Assembly: GCF_036997485.1 (NCBI RefSeq)
Contig: NZ_JAWLPU010000002.1
Location: 529,350 to 593,349, forward strand
Origin: Brachyspira pilosicoli
GTDB taxonomy: Bacteria; Spirochaetota; Brachyspiria; Brachyspirales; Brachyspiraceae
Direction of reading: 5' to 3'
DNA: 64,000 nt
Shown: piece after piece, positions 45,456 through 54,315 of the stretch
Layout of the letters: every line of letters starts with the position of its first letter
Numbering within the stretch: the stretch's first letter is position 1
Notes under the pieces: generated by a model
Database searches by the model: none
What the model was told of the DNA's origin: nothing
The model's input: only the letters and a program-made list of their open reading frames with translations
Made by a program: the position numbers and the translations under genes

Positions 45456-45659
45456 CATAGAATTTTTGGAGACTATTATTTATGCTTTATGCATCATTCA
45501 ATAAAATTAAGCATTCCCAAATGCTTTACCTCTTTTCTCCAAATCATAAATCTACAAAATCAAAAAAATCTATAAAATTCAGGCGTTAATAGTACTATAT
45601 ATCCAACACTCTATTAATCAAATATTATTAGTATTTTAAATTTTTTAAAGGAGTATACT
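45456..45659 (+). promoter_or_regulatory. Structured leader of the symporter operon
   Basis: About 200 bases with no gene longer than 35 codons. TTTGGAGA (45465-45472) can pair with TCTCCAAA (45536-45543), enclosing a second stem AAGCATT/AATGCTT (45509-45515 and 45520-45526). The outer stem hides a ribosome-site-like GGAG that precedes a 35-codon frame starting at 45482. It matches no riboswitch family that I can recognise; a regulatory role is inference. Confidence 0.45.
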
Positions 45660-45785
45660 ATGACAGGTTCATGGGTTATAGACTATTTTTTGTACGGCTG
45701 TGTGGTTTTGATTATAGTGCCATTAGCAGCATTCTTATATAAAACTGTAAATGAGAAAAATAATAGCAAAGGAGATAAAAAATGA
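45660..45785 (+). CDS. Symporter small accessory protein
   Basis: 41 aa, MTGSWVIDYFLYGCVVLII then a hydrophilic Lys/Asn tail: one transmembrane helix at about 6-28 and a cytoplasmic end. AAAGGAG lies seven bases before the ATG. Its stop overlaps the symporter ATG (ATGA), a firm sign of coupled expression. Small single-helix partners of this kind accompany some sodium:solute symporters in other bacteria. Confidence 0.8.
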   Translation: MTGSWVIDYFLYGCVVLIIVPLAAFLYKTVNEKNNSKGDKK

Positions 45786-47278
45786 TACTTGGAAATTGGA
45801 TTATATTAATATTAGCATCTTTAATTTTGATTTCAATTGGTTTTTGGACTCAATTAAAAATAAAAAAAGGAAACTCTGAAGGTTTCTTACTCGGAGCAAA
45901 ATCAATAGGGGCTTTCGTTGGAGCTGGTACATTGATGGCTACTGGCTATAGCGGTTGGGGTTTTATTGGTTCGCCTGGCACTACTTATGCTTATGGTGCT
46001 ATAGAGATATTTGCTAACTTTTTCTTTGCTCCTGCTATTACTTTTGGTACATTATTTTTTGCTGGATTTATGAAGAAAAAAGCTCAGGAAGCTGGCGGTT
46101 TTACTGTACCAGAATATATTGCTAAAACTCATAATGGAGATAAAAATCAAAAGAGAATAGTTCATGGTCTTGGAGGAATTGCTACTTTTGTATTTTTATC
46201 TGTATATATAATAGGACAAATAAGAGCTATAGGGCTAGTTGCTTCACAGTGGCTTGGAGTATCTGAACATTTAGCTTCTATAATACTTATGGTTGTTATT
46301 ATAATATTTACTGTTCAGGGAGGCTTACTCGCTGTTGCTATCACTGATACTATAATGTGTATTGGTATGCTTGTAGCTTCTATAATAGTTTATCTCACAA
46401 TAATAAAAGATGTTTCTATGACAGAACTTATTAATACTGTAGGAGCTATTAAGCCTGAGTTTATTAACCCTACAACATCCAATCCTTATGGTGAAGGCAA
46501 ATATAAAGTATTTTTAGTATTCATTTATGCATTTTTATTTACTACAACATTGCCTTATATGTCTGTGAGATTTTTATCATTCAAAGATAAAATTAATATT
46601 CCAGCTATGGCTTTAATAATGGCACCTATGGGTATAATACTAAGTTTAGTGCCAATAGTTGGACTTTATATGTTTTATAAAAATCCTAATCTTCCTAATC
46701 CTGACAGTGCTATGCCAGTATTTTTAACTTCATATCTTCCGCCTGCCATTGGAGGAATGATTATATTATTCATATTGTTTGCTATGCTCTCTACAATAAG
46801 TTCTGTATTGCAAGCATTAGCTTCTTCACTTTCACATGATTTATTTGTAGCATTTACTGATAAAGCAGAAAAAAGCAGCACTATAATAAACAGAATAGGC
46901 GTAATATTTACTGGTGTTTGGGGACTTGTATTAACTTATATCGCTCCTCAAGGAATGCTTAACCAAATAGCTTATATTGGAACAGGCGGACTTATTGCTA
47001 TGTTTGTTGGTCCTATTATGATGAAGCCTTTCATACAGGCTAATATTACTGCTTGCTTACTTTCTATGCTTACAGGTTTAATTACAAGTACAATATTTAT
47101 ATTAAAATTAAATGTTGGTTGGGTAGAGGCCCCTATATATGCTGGTTTATGTGCTTGTTTTGTATACATACTTTCAGCTTTACTAATAAAAGAAAAATCA
47201 GAAGGAAAAGAATTTAGTAAAGATGAAACAACAAATCTTGAAAATTGTATAGACTCTGTTGCAGACAACGTTGATTAA
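45782..47278 (+). CDS. Sodium:solute symporter family protein
   Basis: 498 aa, about 13 transmembrane helices of the SSS family. FLLGAKSIGAFVGAGTLMATGYSGWGFIGSPGTTYAYGA near the N-terminus and the helix 5-6 segment VQGGLLAVAITDTIMCIGM are family features; AGGFTVPEYIAK and ISSVLQALASSLSHDLFV also fit. Na+-driven uptake across the inner membrane; the solute (amino acid, sugar or pantothenate-like) cannot be told. GGAG precedes the ATG, inside the accessory gene. A terminator follows. Confidence 0.9.
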   Translation: MILGNWIILILASLILISIGFWTQLKIKKGNSEGFLLGAKSIGAFVGAGTLMATGYSGWGFIGSPGTTYAYGAIEIFANFFFAPAITFGTLFFAGFMKKKAQEAGGFTVPEYIAKTHNGDKNQKRIVHGLGGIATFVFLSVYIIGQIRAIGLVASQWLGVSEHLASIILMVVIIIFTVQGGLLAVAITDTIMCIGMLVASIIVYLTIIKDVSMTELINTVGAIKPEFINPTTSNPYGEGKYKVFLVFIYAFLFTTTLPYMSVRFLSFKDKINIPAMALIMAPMGIILSLVPIVGLYMFYKNPNLPNPDSAMPVFLTSYLPPAIGGMIILFILFAMLSTISSVLQALASSLSHDLFVAFTDKAEKSSTIINRIGVIFTGVWGLVLTYIAPQGMLNQIAYIGTGGLIAMFVGPIMMKPFIQANITACLLSMLTGLITSTIFILKLNVGWVEAPIYAGLCACFVYILSALLIKEKSEGKEFSKDETTNLENCIDSVADNVD

Positions 47279-47283
47279 TAATA

Positions 47284-47325
47284 AATAATAGTAGGAAAAT
47301 AAGCTTTATTTATCCTACTATTATT
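47284..47325 (+). terminator. Intrinsic terminator after the symporter gene
   Basis: Perfect 13-base arms AATAATAGTAGGA / TCCTACTATTATT with an inner palindrome in the loop, then an AT-rich T-containing tail. Confidence 0.7.
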
Positions 47326-47386
47326 ATAATTTTTATAACTATTGTATTAAAAATAAAAAATACATTTATTTTCAAATCTATTTATA

Positions 47387-47466
47387 CGCACGTTAAACAA
47401 TTTTTTATATATAATTAAACTATAATTTGCAATTAATACATATTCTTAATTTTGCTTACCGTGCGG
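47387..47466 (-). repeat. CGCACG element, copy 3
   Basis: 80 bases from CGCACGTTAAACAA to TTACCGTGCGG. Orientation as copy 2. It lies in the gap after the symporter terminator. Confidence 0.7.
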
Positions 47467-47676
47467 TATAAAATTTTCATTATCACACTTTTACAAAACA
47501 TTGCTTCAAATAAAAAATAATTCAGATATAAAATAAAATATATCTATAAAACCTATTCACATACGCCCACCCTACATATTTGCTGCTCTTATTGTAATTT
47601 TGTTTTCACTTATTTAAAAATATAAAAAAAATTATTAATACCCGCCCAAGCATTATTTAGATTTTCTGTTTTATAA

Positions 47677-47758
47677 CCGCACGCAAAACAAACAGAAAAT
47701 ATATAATTAAACAAGAATTATAATTTTTATCATAAATAAATAAAATATTAACCGTGCG
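47677..47758 (+). repeat. CGCACG element, copy 4
   Basis: 82 bases from CCGCACGCAAAAC to TTAACCGTGCG. Orientation as copy 1 and opposite to copy 3, which lies 210 bases away. The region 47326-47786 outside the two elements shows nothing else that I recognise. Confidence 0.7.
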
Positions 47759-47786
47759 TTTAAAAAATTAATTATCTATAATAATA

Positions 47787-47828
47787 AAAAAGAGTATGTT
47801 AGGCAATATTCCTAAAACATACTCTTTT
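47787..47828 (-). terminator. Intrinsic terminator of the chemoreceptor gene
   Basis: AAAAGAGTATGTT-AGG / CCT-AAAACATACTCTTTT stem, loop of about seven bases; T-rich on the minus strand. Lies about 20 bases past the stop of the gene at 47847. Confidence 0.75.
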
Positions 47829-47846
47829 ATGAATTATTATAAATTA

Positions 47847-49808
47847 TTATTCTTCTTCTCTAAGTTTGAAATATTCAATAGATTTTGTTAAATCTCTAGA
47901 TTCTTCTAATAGAGACTGTGAAGCAGCAGTAGCTTCTTCTACCAAAGCAGCATTTTTTTGTACAGAGCTATCCATTTCCATAATAGCTAAGTTTATTTGT
48001 TCTACACCTCTTTTTTGCTCTTGTGAAACATTATTTATTTTTTCCATAATATCTGCTGCTTTATCCATTTTCTCCTCTAACTCTATAAATATACTTTGAG
48101 ACTCTTTTACACTTTCAGTAGCCAAAGTAACCTTATCATTACTGTCATTAATAAGATTAGTAATATTTTTTACAGACTCTTGAGCATTTTGTGCTAAATT
48201 TCTAACTTCAGAAGCTACAACAGCAAATCCTCTTCCTTGCTCTCCTGCACGTGCAGCCTCAACAGAAGCATTTAAAGCAAGTATATTTGTTTGGAAAGCT
48301 ATATTTTCTATGAGCTTAGTAATATCCATAATTTTACCGCTAGCTTCATTAACATCATTCATTTTTATAACACTTTCTTTAACTATATTTCCAACTCTAT
48401 TTATATACTGTTTAGCTTCCATTACCATTTGAGAACTTTTTAATACGCCATCAGCAGATTCATTTATATTGCTTGCTATCTCATTCATAGAAGAAGCAGT
48501 CTCTTCCAAACTTGAAGCTTGCATTTCTGTTCTGCTTGCAAGGTCATTATTACCGCTCAAAACTTCATTTGCTGCAGTAGATACATGCTCGGCAGAGTTT
48601 TTAACGGTATTTACTATACTATTAAGATTATTCAAAGTATTTTGTATTCCTTTAGCTATAACACCCCATTCATCAGTTAATGCTAAAAATTGTGCCGGAG
48701 GGCTCCAAGATATATCTCCATTTGATAATTTAGTCATATCCTGTGCTAATAGATAAATAACATTGCTTACTTTTTTCTTAATGATAAGAGGAGTAAGAAT
48801 AAATGCTACAAGCATAATAATTAATGAAATAATAATAATTCTATTTCTTATATTATTGCTTTCTCTAAAGATAACATTGTCAGGAACAAGCAATTTTAAT
48901 CCCCAATATTGTCCTGATGTAAGCTCTAAAGGTACAAACATATATGTAACATTTTTCTTTAATTTTTCACTATAATCAGAAAAGTTAATTGATGTTCCTT
49001 TATTGATTTCATCTAATACATTGTGCTGTTTATAATAAGAATAAGCAGTATATAAATTTTTAGTTACATTATTAGTATCTTGTGCATCGTATAATATATT
49101 TCCATCGCTATCAAATAATGAAGCTTCAGAATCTTCAAAAGGCTGTATATTTGCTACCAAAGAATTAATAGAAGAAACTAATATATCTACAGTAATAACA
49201 CCAATATTACTTCCATTATTTCTAATAGGAACACACCAAGTGAAAATTAATTCTTTTTTATTTCCTAATAATAAATATTCATATATAGGTGTAATATATG
49301 GTTTTCCGCTTGCTAATGGTTTTGTTATGTAGTCTTCAGTTAATTCCTGAGATGTAAAACCTCTGGACTCTTTTTGATTTCCAGCTCTAGCGATATAATA
49401 ACTAAATTGACCATTAGCTTCTGAATATTTTGGGTCATTTATATAATCTATATCATTATCTATATAATTTGGCAAAAAAGTAATAGACATTCCGCATACG
49501 TTTGGATTCATTTTGTCTAAAAAATTGCTTATCATATTTTCATATACTGCTCTTGTTCTAGTACCATCATTATATAAAGTTTCAACATCATATTGTAAAC
49601 CTGTAACATATAATAATTCCTCTCTCAAGAAAAATTGCAATATAGTAGCTTCGCCTGTAGAACTTTGCTCGAGCACTTTATATGATAAATCCTTAGTAAT
49701 AATACTTACAGATTTGACATTGACAGCGCCAGAAACAATAATCATCAGCAAAAAAGGAATTAATATAACAGCGCTAATTTTTGCCTGTAAATTTAATCTT
49801 TTAAACAT
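47847..49808 (-). CDS. Methyl-accepting chemotaxis protein with dCache-type sensor
   Basis: 653 aa. Transmembrane helix at about 9-32, a large periplasmic ligand-binding domain of the dCache_1 pattern (about 35-320: [63 protein letters not shown]), a second helix at about 325-345, HAMP region, and the signalling domain with the conserved hairpin [34 protein letters not shown]. Start is the ATG after GGAGAGAGG; a TTG four codons earlier sits in the ribosome site. Fits a motile, chemotactic gut spirochaete. Ligand unknown. Confidence 0.93.
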   Translation of the reverse strand: MFKRLNLQAKISAVILIPFLLMIIVSGAVNVKSVSIITKDLSYKVLEQSSTGEATILQFFLREELLYVTGLQYDVETLYNDGTRTRAVYENMISNFLDKMNPNVCGMSITFLPNYIDNDIDYINDPKYSEANGQFSYYIARAGNQKESRGFTSQELTEDYITKPLASGKPYITPIYEYLLLGNKKELIFTWCVPIRNNGSNIGVITVDILVSSINSLVANIQPFEDSEASLFDSDGNILYDAQDTNNVTKNLYTAYSYYKQHNVLDEINKGTSINFSDYSEKLKKNVTYMFVPLELTSGQYWGLKLLVPDNVIFRESNNIRNRIIIISLIIMLVAFILTPLIIKKKVSNVIYLLAQDMTKLSNGDISWSPPAQFLALTDEWGVIAKGIQNTLNNLNSIVNTVKNSAEHVSTAANEVLSGNNDLASRTEMQASSLEETASSMNEIASNINESADGVLKSSQMVMEAKQYINRVGNIVKESVIKMNDVNEASGKIMDITKLIENIAFQTNILALNASVEAARAGEQGRGFAVVASEVRNLAQNAQESVKNITNLINDSNDKVTLATESVKESQSIFIELEEKMDKAADIMEKINNVSQEQKRGVEQINLAIMEMDSSVQKNAALVEEATAASQSLLEESRDLTKSIEYFKLREEE

Positions 49809-49888
49809 ACCTCTCTCCAATATATTTTAATAAAAAAATACACATTTATGTATTTTCGTCATTAGTTTTTTAAAATAAACTTTATCTA

Positions 49889-51283
49889 TTAAACTGTTGT
49901 TATTCTAAACTTTTTATCATTTTTTTCAATATTTTTTATAAGTTTTTTAAAGAATATATAGAACATAGTTACAGTAGTTAATACAGCTATAACATCTGCT
50001 ATAGGCTCAGCCAAAAGTACAGCCATAACCTTATTTTCAAAAAATATCGGCAGTATAAATATTAAAGGTATTAAAAGTATAACTTTTCTCAAAATTGCTA
50101 AAAAAGCCGAAATTTTAGCATTACCCAATGCTACAAAAGTTTGCTGACATGCAGATTGCGCCCCCAATATAAGAGAACTCGCCATATATATTCTTAAAGC
50201 CCAAATACTATAATTAATTAAAGTTTCATCGCTCGTAAATATCCTAACAAATAAATATGGGAAAAATATAGAAATTATCCACATTAAAGTAGAAAACATT
50301 ACACTGCTTATAAGAAGTATTTTAAAAGTATTTTTTACTCTATCAATATTATTAGCACCATAATTATAGCTTATTATAGGCTGCGAACCTTGAGTAAGCC
50401 CATATATTGGAAGAAAAGAAAATTGCATTATACTGCTTAATATAGTCATAGCACCAACAGCTAAATCCCCACCATATTTAAATAAAGAAGTATTAAAGCA
50501 TACAAATAAAATACTTTCTGTAAATTGCATAATAAATGGGGAAAAACCTAATGCTAAACATGGGAGCACTACATTAGGAGATATTCTTAAGTACTTAATT
50601 TTTAATTTTAATAAAGTTTTTTTAGAAGTCATGAAATATACTATCCATAAACAAGACACAGCCTGAGATATTATAGTAGCAAGTGCAGCACCTCTAACAT
50701 TCATATTAAATCCAAATATAAATATAGGGTCCAATATTATATTACAAATTGCCCCTATTAAAACTGTAAACATACTAGTTTTTGCTTTTCCTTGTGCTGT
50801 AATGAATGCATTTAAGCCTAATGCTAATTGCACAAATATAGTTCCTACTGAATATATTCTTAAATATCTTAGCGCATAAATAATAGTATTTTCACTCGCC
50901 CCAAATAATAAAAGAAGAGGCTTAGCAAATATTAATAAAAGTATAGTAATTGTGATAGCTATAATTATTAAAGCCATAGCAGAGTTTCCAAGTATTTCTT
51001 CTGCTTTATCATAACTTTTTTTACCCATCATAATAGAAGCACGAGGAGCTCCGCCCATACTAATAAGATATGCAAATGCTGACACTGCCATTATTATAGG
51101 CATAGTAACTCCAATACCTGTTAAAGCAATAGCTCCAATATCTTCAATATGCCCTATATACATTCTATCAACAACATTATATAGAACATTTATTATTTGT
51201 GCTAATATGGCAGGTATTGATAATTTGAATAATAACCTTCCAACAGGTTTAGTAGCTAATTCTATTTGCTTTGTATTTTCCAT
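49889..51283 (-). CDS. MATE-family efflux transporter
   Basis: 464 aa, twelve transmembrane helices in two MatE halves (PVGRLLFKLSIPAILAQIINVLYNVVDRMYIGHI at the start, GLTQGSQPIISYNYGANNIDRVK mid-protein). Na+ or H+ driven multidrug/metabolite export in the inner membrane. Sixteen bases after the DUF3089 gene, so likely cotranscribed. Resembles the clostridial/MepA-like branch; specific substrate not inferred. Confidence 0.9.
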   Translation of the reverse strand: MENTKQIELATKPVGRLLFKLSIPAILAQIINVLYNVVDRMYIGHIEDIGAIALTGIGVTMPIIMAVSAFAYLISMGGAPRASIMMGKKSYDKAEEILGNSAMALIIIAITITILLLIFAKPLLLLFGASENTIIYALRYLRIYSVGTIFVQLALGLNAFITAQGKAKTSMFTVLIGAICNIILDPIFIFGFNMNVRGAALATIISQAVSCLWIVYFMTSKKTLLKLKIKYLRISPNVVLPCLALGFSPFIMQFTESILFVCFNTSLFKYGGDLAVGAMTILSSIMQFSFLPIYGLTQGSQPIISYNYGANNIDRVKNTFKILLISSVMFSTLMWIISIFFPYLFVRIFTSDETLINYSIWALRIYMASSLILGAQSACQQTFVALGNAKISAFLAILRKVILLIPLIFILPIFFENKVMAVLLAEPIADVIAVLTTVTMFYIFFKKLIKNIEKNDKKFRITTV

Positions 51284-51298
51284 TAATAATCCTTATTA

Positions 51299-52264
51299 TT
51301 ATTTCCAAAAAGCGCCAACTCTCTTTTTAGCATTTTCTTTTAAATCATTATAATATAATGCTATATCAAATATATGATAATTGCCTTTTTCGAACATATC
51401 ATCAATATAAAAATCATCTGGGTTAATAGAATCACATTTTATTACACCTCTTTTTTTGTCAACTTTAGCACTTGCAAAATTTTTTACAATGTTATAATTA
51501 GTTCCAGCAAAAAAACAAGAGCCTAAACTTTTTTCTTTTGGAGCTTCATCTTCTTCTAATGTCCATGTAATAGGGTTAATAGCTATAGCTCCTTCAAGAA
51601 GCGTAGGATTATAACCATTAAATTCTGGACTTTCTACATCGTAAGAAATTATTACTCCAGTATCATATTCTCCTTTTGCAAATTTTAAATGAGGATTTTC
51701 TATTAAATCATTTGTTGTAACAGAGTACCCTATAATATATGCAGCAACCAATCTGTTATTTAAATTTTCATTAGTTTTGAAATAGTCTTTTAATATTTCT
51801 TTTATCATCATAGCACCCTGTGAATGCCCCATCAATATAAATGGTTTATTGTTATTGAAATTTTTAATAAAATAATCAAATGCGGCTAGTGCATCTTTTT
51901 TTGGTATGTCGTTAAAATATTTTTCTTTATTTTTTATATTATTATTTGTATCTAATATATAAAGAGCATCTGCTTGTCTATAGAAAGGAGCATATATGTT
52001 GCCTACTTCTTCAAATACAGTGCTTTGAGATATTAAAGCATTAGTAGCATTTTCTCTCATAGGCTTAAAATCTATAGGGCATACAAAGTCTTTATTAGTG
52101 CCGTTTCCATACCATACTGTTGGGTACAAATAAAATACATCAACTTCATTATTTTTATCTTCTGATATTTGAAGCCAATTATTTTTATCAGAGTAATCTA
52201 TATTAGTTTCTTTACAGCTATAGAGAAAAATACTTAATAATAGTAATAATAACAATTTTTTCAT
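51299..52264 (-). CDS. DUF3089 lipoprotein (alpha/beta-hydrolase fold)
   Basis: 321 aa. Lipoprotein signal MKKLLLLLLLSIFLYSC with lipidated Cys17, then a DUF3089 domain: VDVFYLYPTVWYGNGTNKDF, QSTVFEEVGNIYAPFYRQA, and the nucleophile elbow GHSQG with Ser148. DUF3089 proteins are presumed serine hydrolases of unknown substrate. Likely anchored to a membrane facing the periplasm. First gene of a possible DUF3089-MATE-MCP group; divergent from rnc. Confidence 0.88.
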   Translation of the reverse strand: MKKLLLLLLLSIFLYSCKETNIDYSDKNNWLQISEDKNNEVDVFYLYPTVWYGNGTNKDFVCPIDFKPMRENATNALISQSTVFEEVGNIYAPFYRQADALYILDTNNNIKNKEKYFNDIPKKDALAAFDYFIKNFNNNKPFILMGHSQGAMMIKEILKDYFKTNENLNNRLVAAYIIGYSVTTNDLIENPHLKFAKGEYDTGVIISYDVESPEFNGYNPTLLEGAIAINPITWTLEEDEAPKEKSLGSCFFAGTNYNIVKNFASAKVDKKRGVIKCDSINPDDFYIDDMFEKGNYHIFDIALYYNDLKENAKKRVGAFWK

Positions 52265-52435
52265 AAATTAATTTCCTTAAACAAACTTTCTTTTTATTGC
52301 TGTATATTATAAATTATAATTTTATATACTCAACTATCGTTTTTGTATATTTTTTATATCTGCTTAAAAAAATATTTATAATATGCCTTTAATTATCATT
52401 TGTAAAAAACATAAAAAATATTTTTTATTTTATTG

Positions 52436-52463
52436 TTGACTACTTTTTTATTCATTGTATCAT
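52436..52463 (+). promoter_or_regulatory. Promoter abutting the rnc start codon (leaderless mRNA likely)
   Basis: TTGACT at 52436-52441, 16-base spacer, TATCAT at 52458-52463. Only nine bases separate the -10 from the ATG at 52473, so the start codon should be at or next to the 5' end of the transcript. Confidence 0.55.
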
Positions 52464-52472
52464 AAAACTATT

Positions 52473-53168
52473 ATGATAAATAGAATATTATTAGATTGTG
52501 AAAAAGTTTTGCAATATAGTTTTAAAAATAGAAACTATCTCCTTGAAGCTATAACTCATAGAACCTTTGCAAATGAAAATGGAAATATGAAATATAATCA
52601 GCGCCTTGAATTTTTAGGAGATTCTGTACTTTCGCTTATAATATCAGAACATATATACAAAGAATATAGCAATGTAAAAGAAGGCAAACTATCAAAGATT
52701 AAATCTTATTTAGTTTCTCAAAATACTTTAGCTAATATATCAAGAAAACTAAAACTTGGTGAGTTTCTTTTACTTGGAAAAGGAGAAGAGGCTTCTGGCG
52801 GAAGAGAAAGAGATAATATGCTTGAAGATTTATTTGAAGCTATAATTGGGGCAATATATTTAGATTCGAATTTAGAAAACACAAAAAACTTTGTTATGAG
52901 AGTATATAGAGATATATTAGATAAATTAGATATTAATAATTTTGATAAAGATTATAAAACAATATTTCAAGAATTTATTCAAAAGAAATATAAAATTAGT
53001 CCTATATACAAATCATTTGAATATAATGAAGATTGTAGTATAATGTTCAAATCTGAAGTTTATGTGAAAAAAGATTTATATGGCTTTGGAATTGCAAAAA
53101 ATAAAAAAGAAGCAGAAATGCTTGCCGCAAAAAACGCTATAAATAACATTGAAAAAATAGACAATTAA
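52473..53168 (+). CDS. rnc: Ribonuclease III
   Basis: Double-stranded-RNA endonuclease for rRNA processing. 231 aa: RNase III domain with NQRLEFLGDSVLSLIISEHIY (signature, catalytic Glu and Asp) and MLEDLFEAIIGAIYLD, then a C-terminal dsRNA-binding domain (about 155-225, KTIFQEFIQKKYK ... IAKNKKEAEMLAAKNAI). I use the ATG at 52473; a TTG six codons upstream falls between the promoter boxes. No ribosome site is visible. Overlaps nothing; rpe follows 15 bases later. Confidence 0.96.
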   Translation: MINRILLDCEKVLQYSFKNRNYLLEAITHRTFANENGNMKYNQRLEFLGDSVLSLIISEHIYKEYSNVKEGKLSKIKSYLVSQNTLANISRKLKLGEFLLLGKGEEASGGRERDNMLEDLFEAIIGAIYLDSNLENTKNFVMRVYRDILDKLDINNFDKDYKTIFQEFIQKKYKISPIYKSFEYNEDCSIMFKSEVYVKKDLYGFGIAKNKKEAEMLAAKNAINNIEKIDN

Positions 53169-53183
53169 TTTAAGGATATAAAA

Positions 53184-53831
53184 ATGAACAAAATAATAAT
53201 AGCACCATCTATACTAACAGCATCTTTTGCTAATTTGGAATCTACTATAAAAGAACTTGAAGAAGCAGGAGCTGATTATTTGCATTTAGATATAATGGAC
53301 GGAAGTTTTGTGCCTCAAATAACATTTGGCTCTAAAATTGTAGAGGATATAAAAAAAATTACATCTTTACCTCTTGATGTTCATTTAATGATAGTTGCTC
53401 CAGAAAAGCATATTAATGATTTTGCTAAGGCTGGTGCTGATATTATTAGCGTGCATTATGAAGGAAATATTCATTTGCATAAATTAATAATGCAAATAAA
53501 ATCACATAATGTAAAAGCAGGAATAGTTCTTAATCCTCATACAAGGGTTGATGTTATAGAGCCACTTATAGATGATATTGACAATGTTCTTATAATGTCT
53601 GTTAATCCTGGTTTCGGAGGGCAGAAGTTTATAACAAATTCTATTAAAAAAGTTGAAGAGACAAAAAAACTAATAGGTCAAAGAGATATTATAATATCTG
53701 TTGATGGAGGAATTAATCTAAACACTTGCAGTGATGTTATAAAAGCAGGGGCAAATTTACTTGTGGCAGGAAGTGCTATAATAGACAGCAAAGATAAAAA
53801 AGAAACTATTAAACAATTAAGAAACTTTTAA
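53184..53831 (+). CDS. rpe: Ribulose-phosphate 3-epimerase
   Basis: TIM-barrel enzyme interconverting ribulose 5-phosphate and xylulose 5-phosphate in the pentose phosphate pathway. 215 aa: IAPSILTASFANLESTI, LHLDIMDGSFVPQITFG (metal-binding His and Asp), LDVHLMI, SVNPGFGGQKFI, and ISVDGGIN. AAGGAT precedes the ATG. Probably transcribed with rnc. Confidence 0.97.
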   Translation: MNKIIIAPSILTASFANLESTIKELEEAGADYLHLDIMDGSFVPQITFGSKIVEDIKKITSLPLDVHLMIVAPEKHINDFAKAGADIISVHYEGNIHLHKLIMQIKSHNVKAGIVLNPHTRVDVIEPLIDDIDNVLIMSVNPGFGGQKFITNSIKKVEETKKLIGQRDIIISVDGGINLNTCSDVIKAGANLLVAGSAIIDSKDKKETIKQLRNF

Positions 53832-53858
53832 AAAAATTATTATAATTATTTATATTAA

Positions 53859-53893
53859 AAAAGACTTAAGTTTTTAATTAAACTCAAGCCTTC
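53859..53893. terminator. Imperfect bidirectional hairpin between rpe and the response regulator
   Basis: AAGACTTAAGTTT / AAACTCAAGCCTT arms with two mismatches and a short AT loop, between two convergent genes. A-rich and T-rich flanks fit a weak terminator in both directions. Confidence 0.45.
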
Positions 53894-53908
53894 ACTCTTT
53901 ATTAACAA

Positions 53909-54301
53909 TTATTTATTTTCGTGACTTTTTTTATACTCTATAGCCTCGTTTACTATAGGAACTAATGTTTCAAAATCAAGAGGTTTTTCTATAAGTCTGA
54001 ATACACCTTCAGCTATAATCTCTTTTACCATATCAGTATTTCCATAAGCTGTGATTATTATGATTGGTATAGAGCTTTTTCTTTTTTTCATCTCTCTTAT
54101 AAGAGCAAGCCCTGTCATAGAAGGCATAAGCAAATCTGTAATAATAACATCAACAGGATTATGTTCTAATATAGTTATTGCAGATTTACCATTCTCTGCT
54201 GTAATAACTTCAAAATCATAAGGTTCAAACGTATAAGTTATTAGATTACGTATATTCTCTTCATCATCTACTGCAAGTATTAAGGGTTTACCATTAAGCA
54301 T
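53909..54301 (-). CDS. Single-domain response regulator (CheY-like)
   Basis: 130-aa receiver domain with nothing attached. Phosphate-accepting D56 in VIITDLLMPSM, acidic pocket at residues 12-14 (VDDEEN), conserved Thr in IIITAYG and Lys in RLIEKPLD. A stand-alone receiver acts by protein contact or as a phosphorelay step. No histidine kinase lies nearby. It follows gltX by 14 bases on the same strand. The output partner is unknown. Confidence 0.9.
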   Translation of the reverse strand: MLNGKPLILAVDDEENIRNLITYTFEPYDFEVITAENGKSAITILEHNPVDVIITDLLMPSMTGLALIREMKKRKSSIPIIIITAYGNTDMVKEIIAEGVFRLIEKPLDFETLVPIVNEAIEYKKSHENK

Positions 54302-54315
54302 ATATTATACCCCTA

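Noticed and set aside
45482..45589. 35-codon frame MLYASFNKIKHSQML... in the symporter leader
   Set aside because: Ribosome site spacing is long and the site would be base-paired; composition looks random. Mentioned only as part of the leader.
49809..49875. Sigma-28-like sequence upstream of the chemoreceptor gene
   Set aside because: The -10 part (GACGAAAA) is fair, but no TAAA box lies at the correct spacing.
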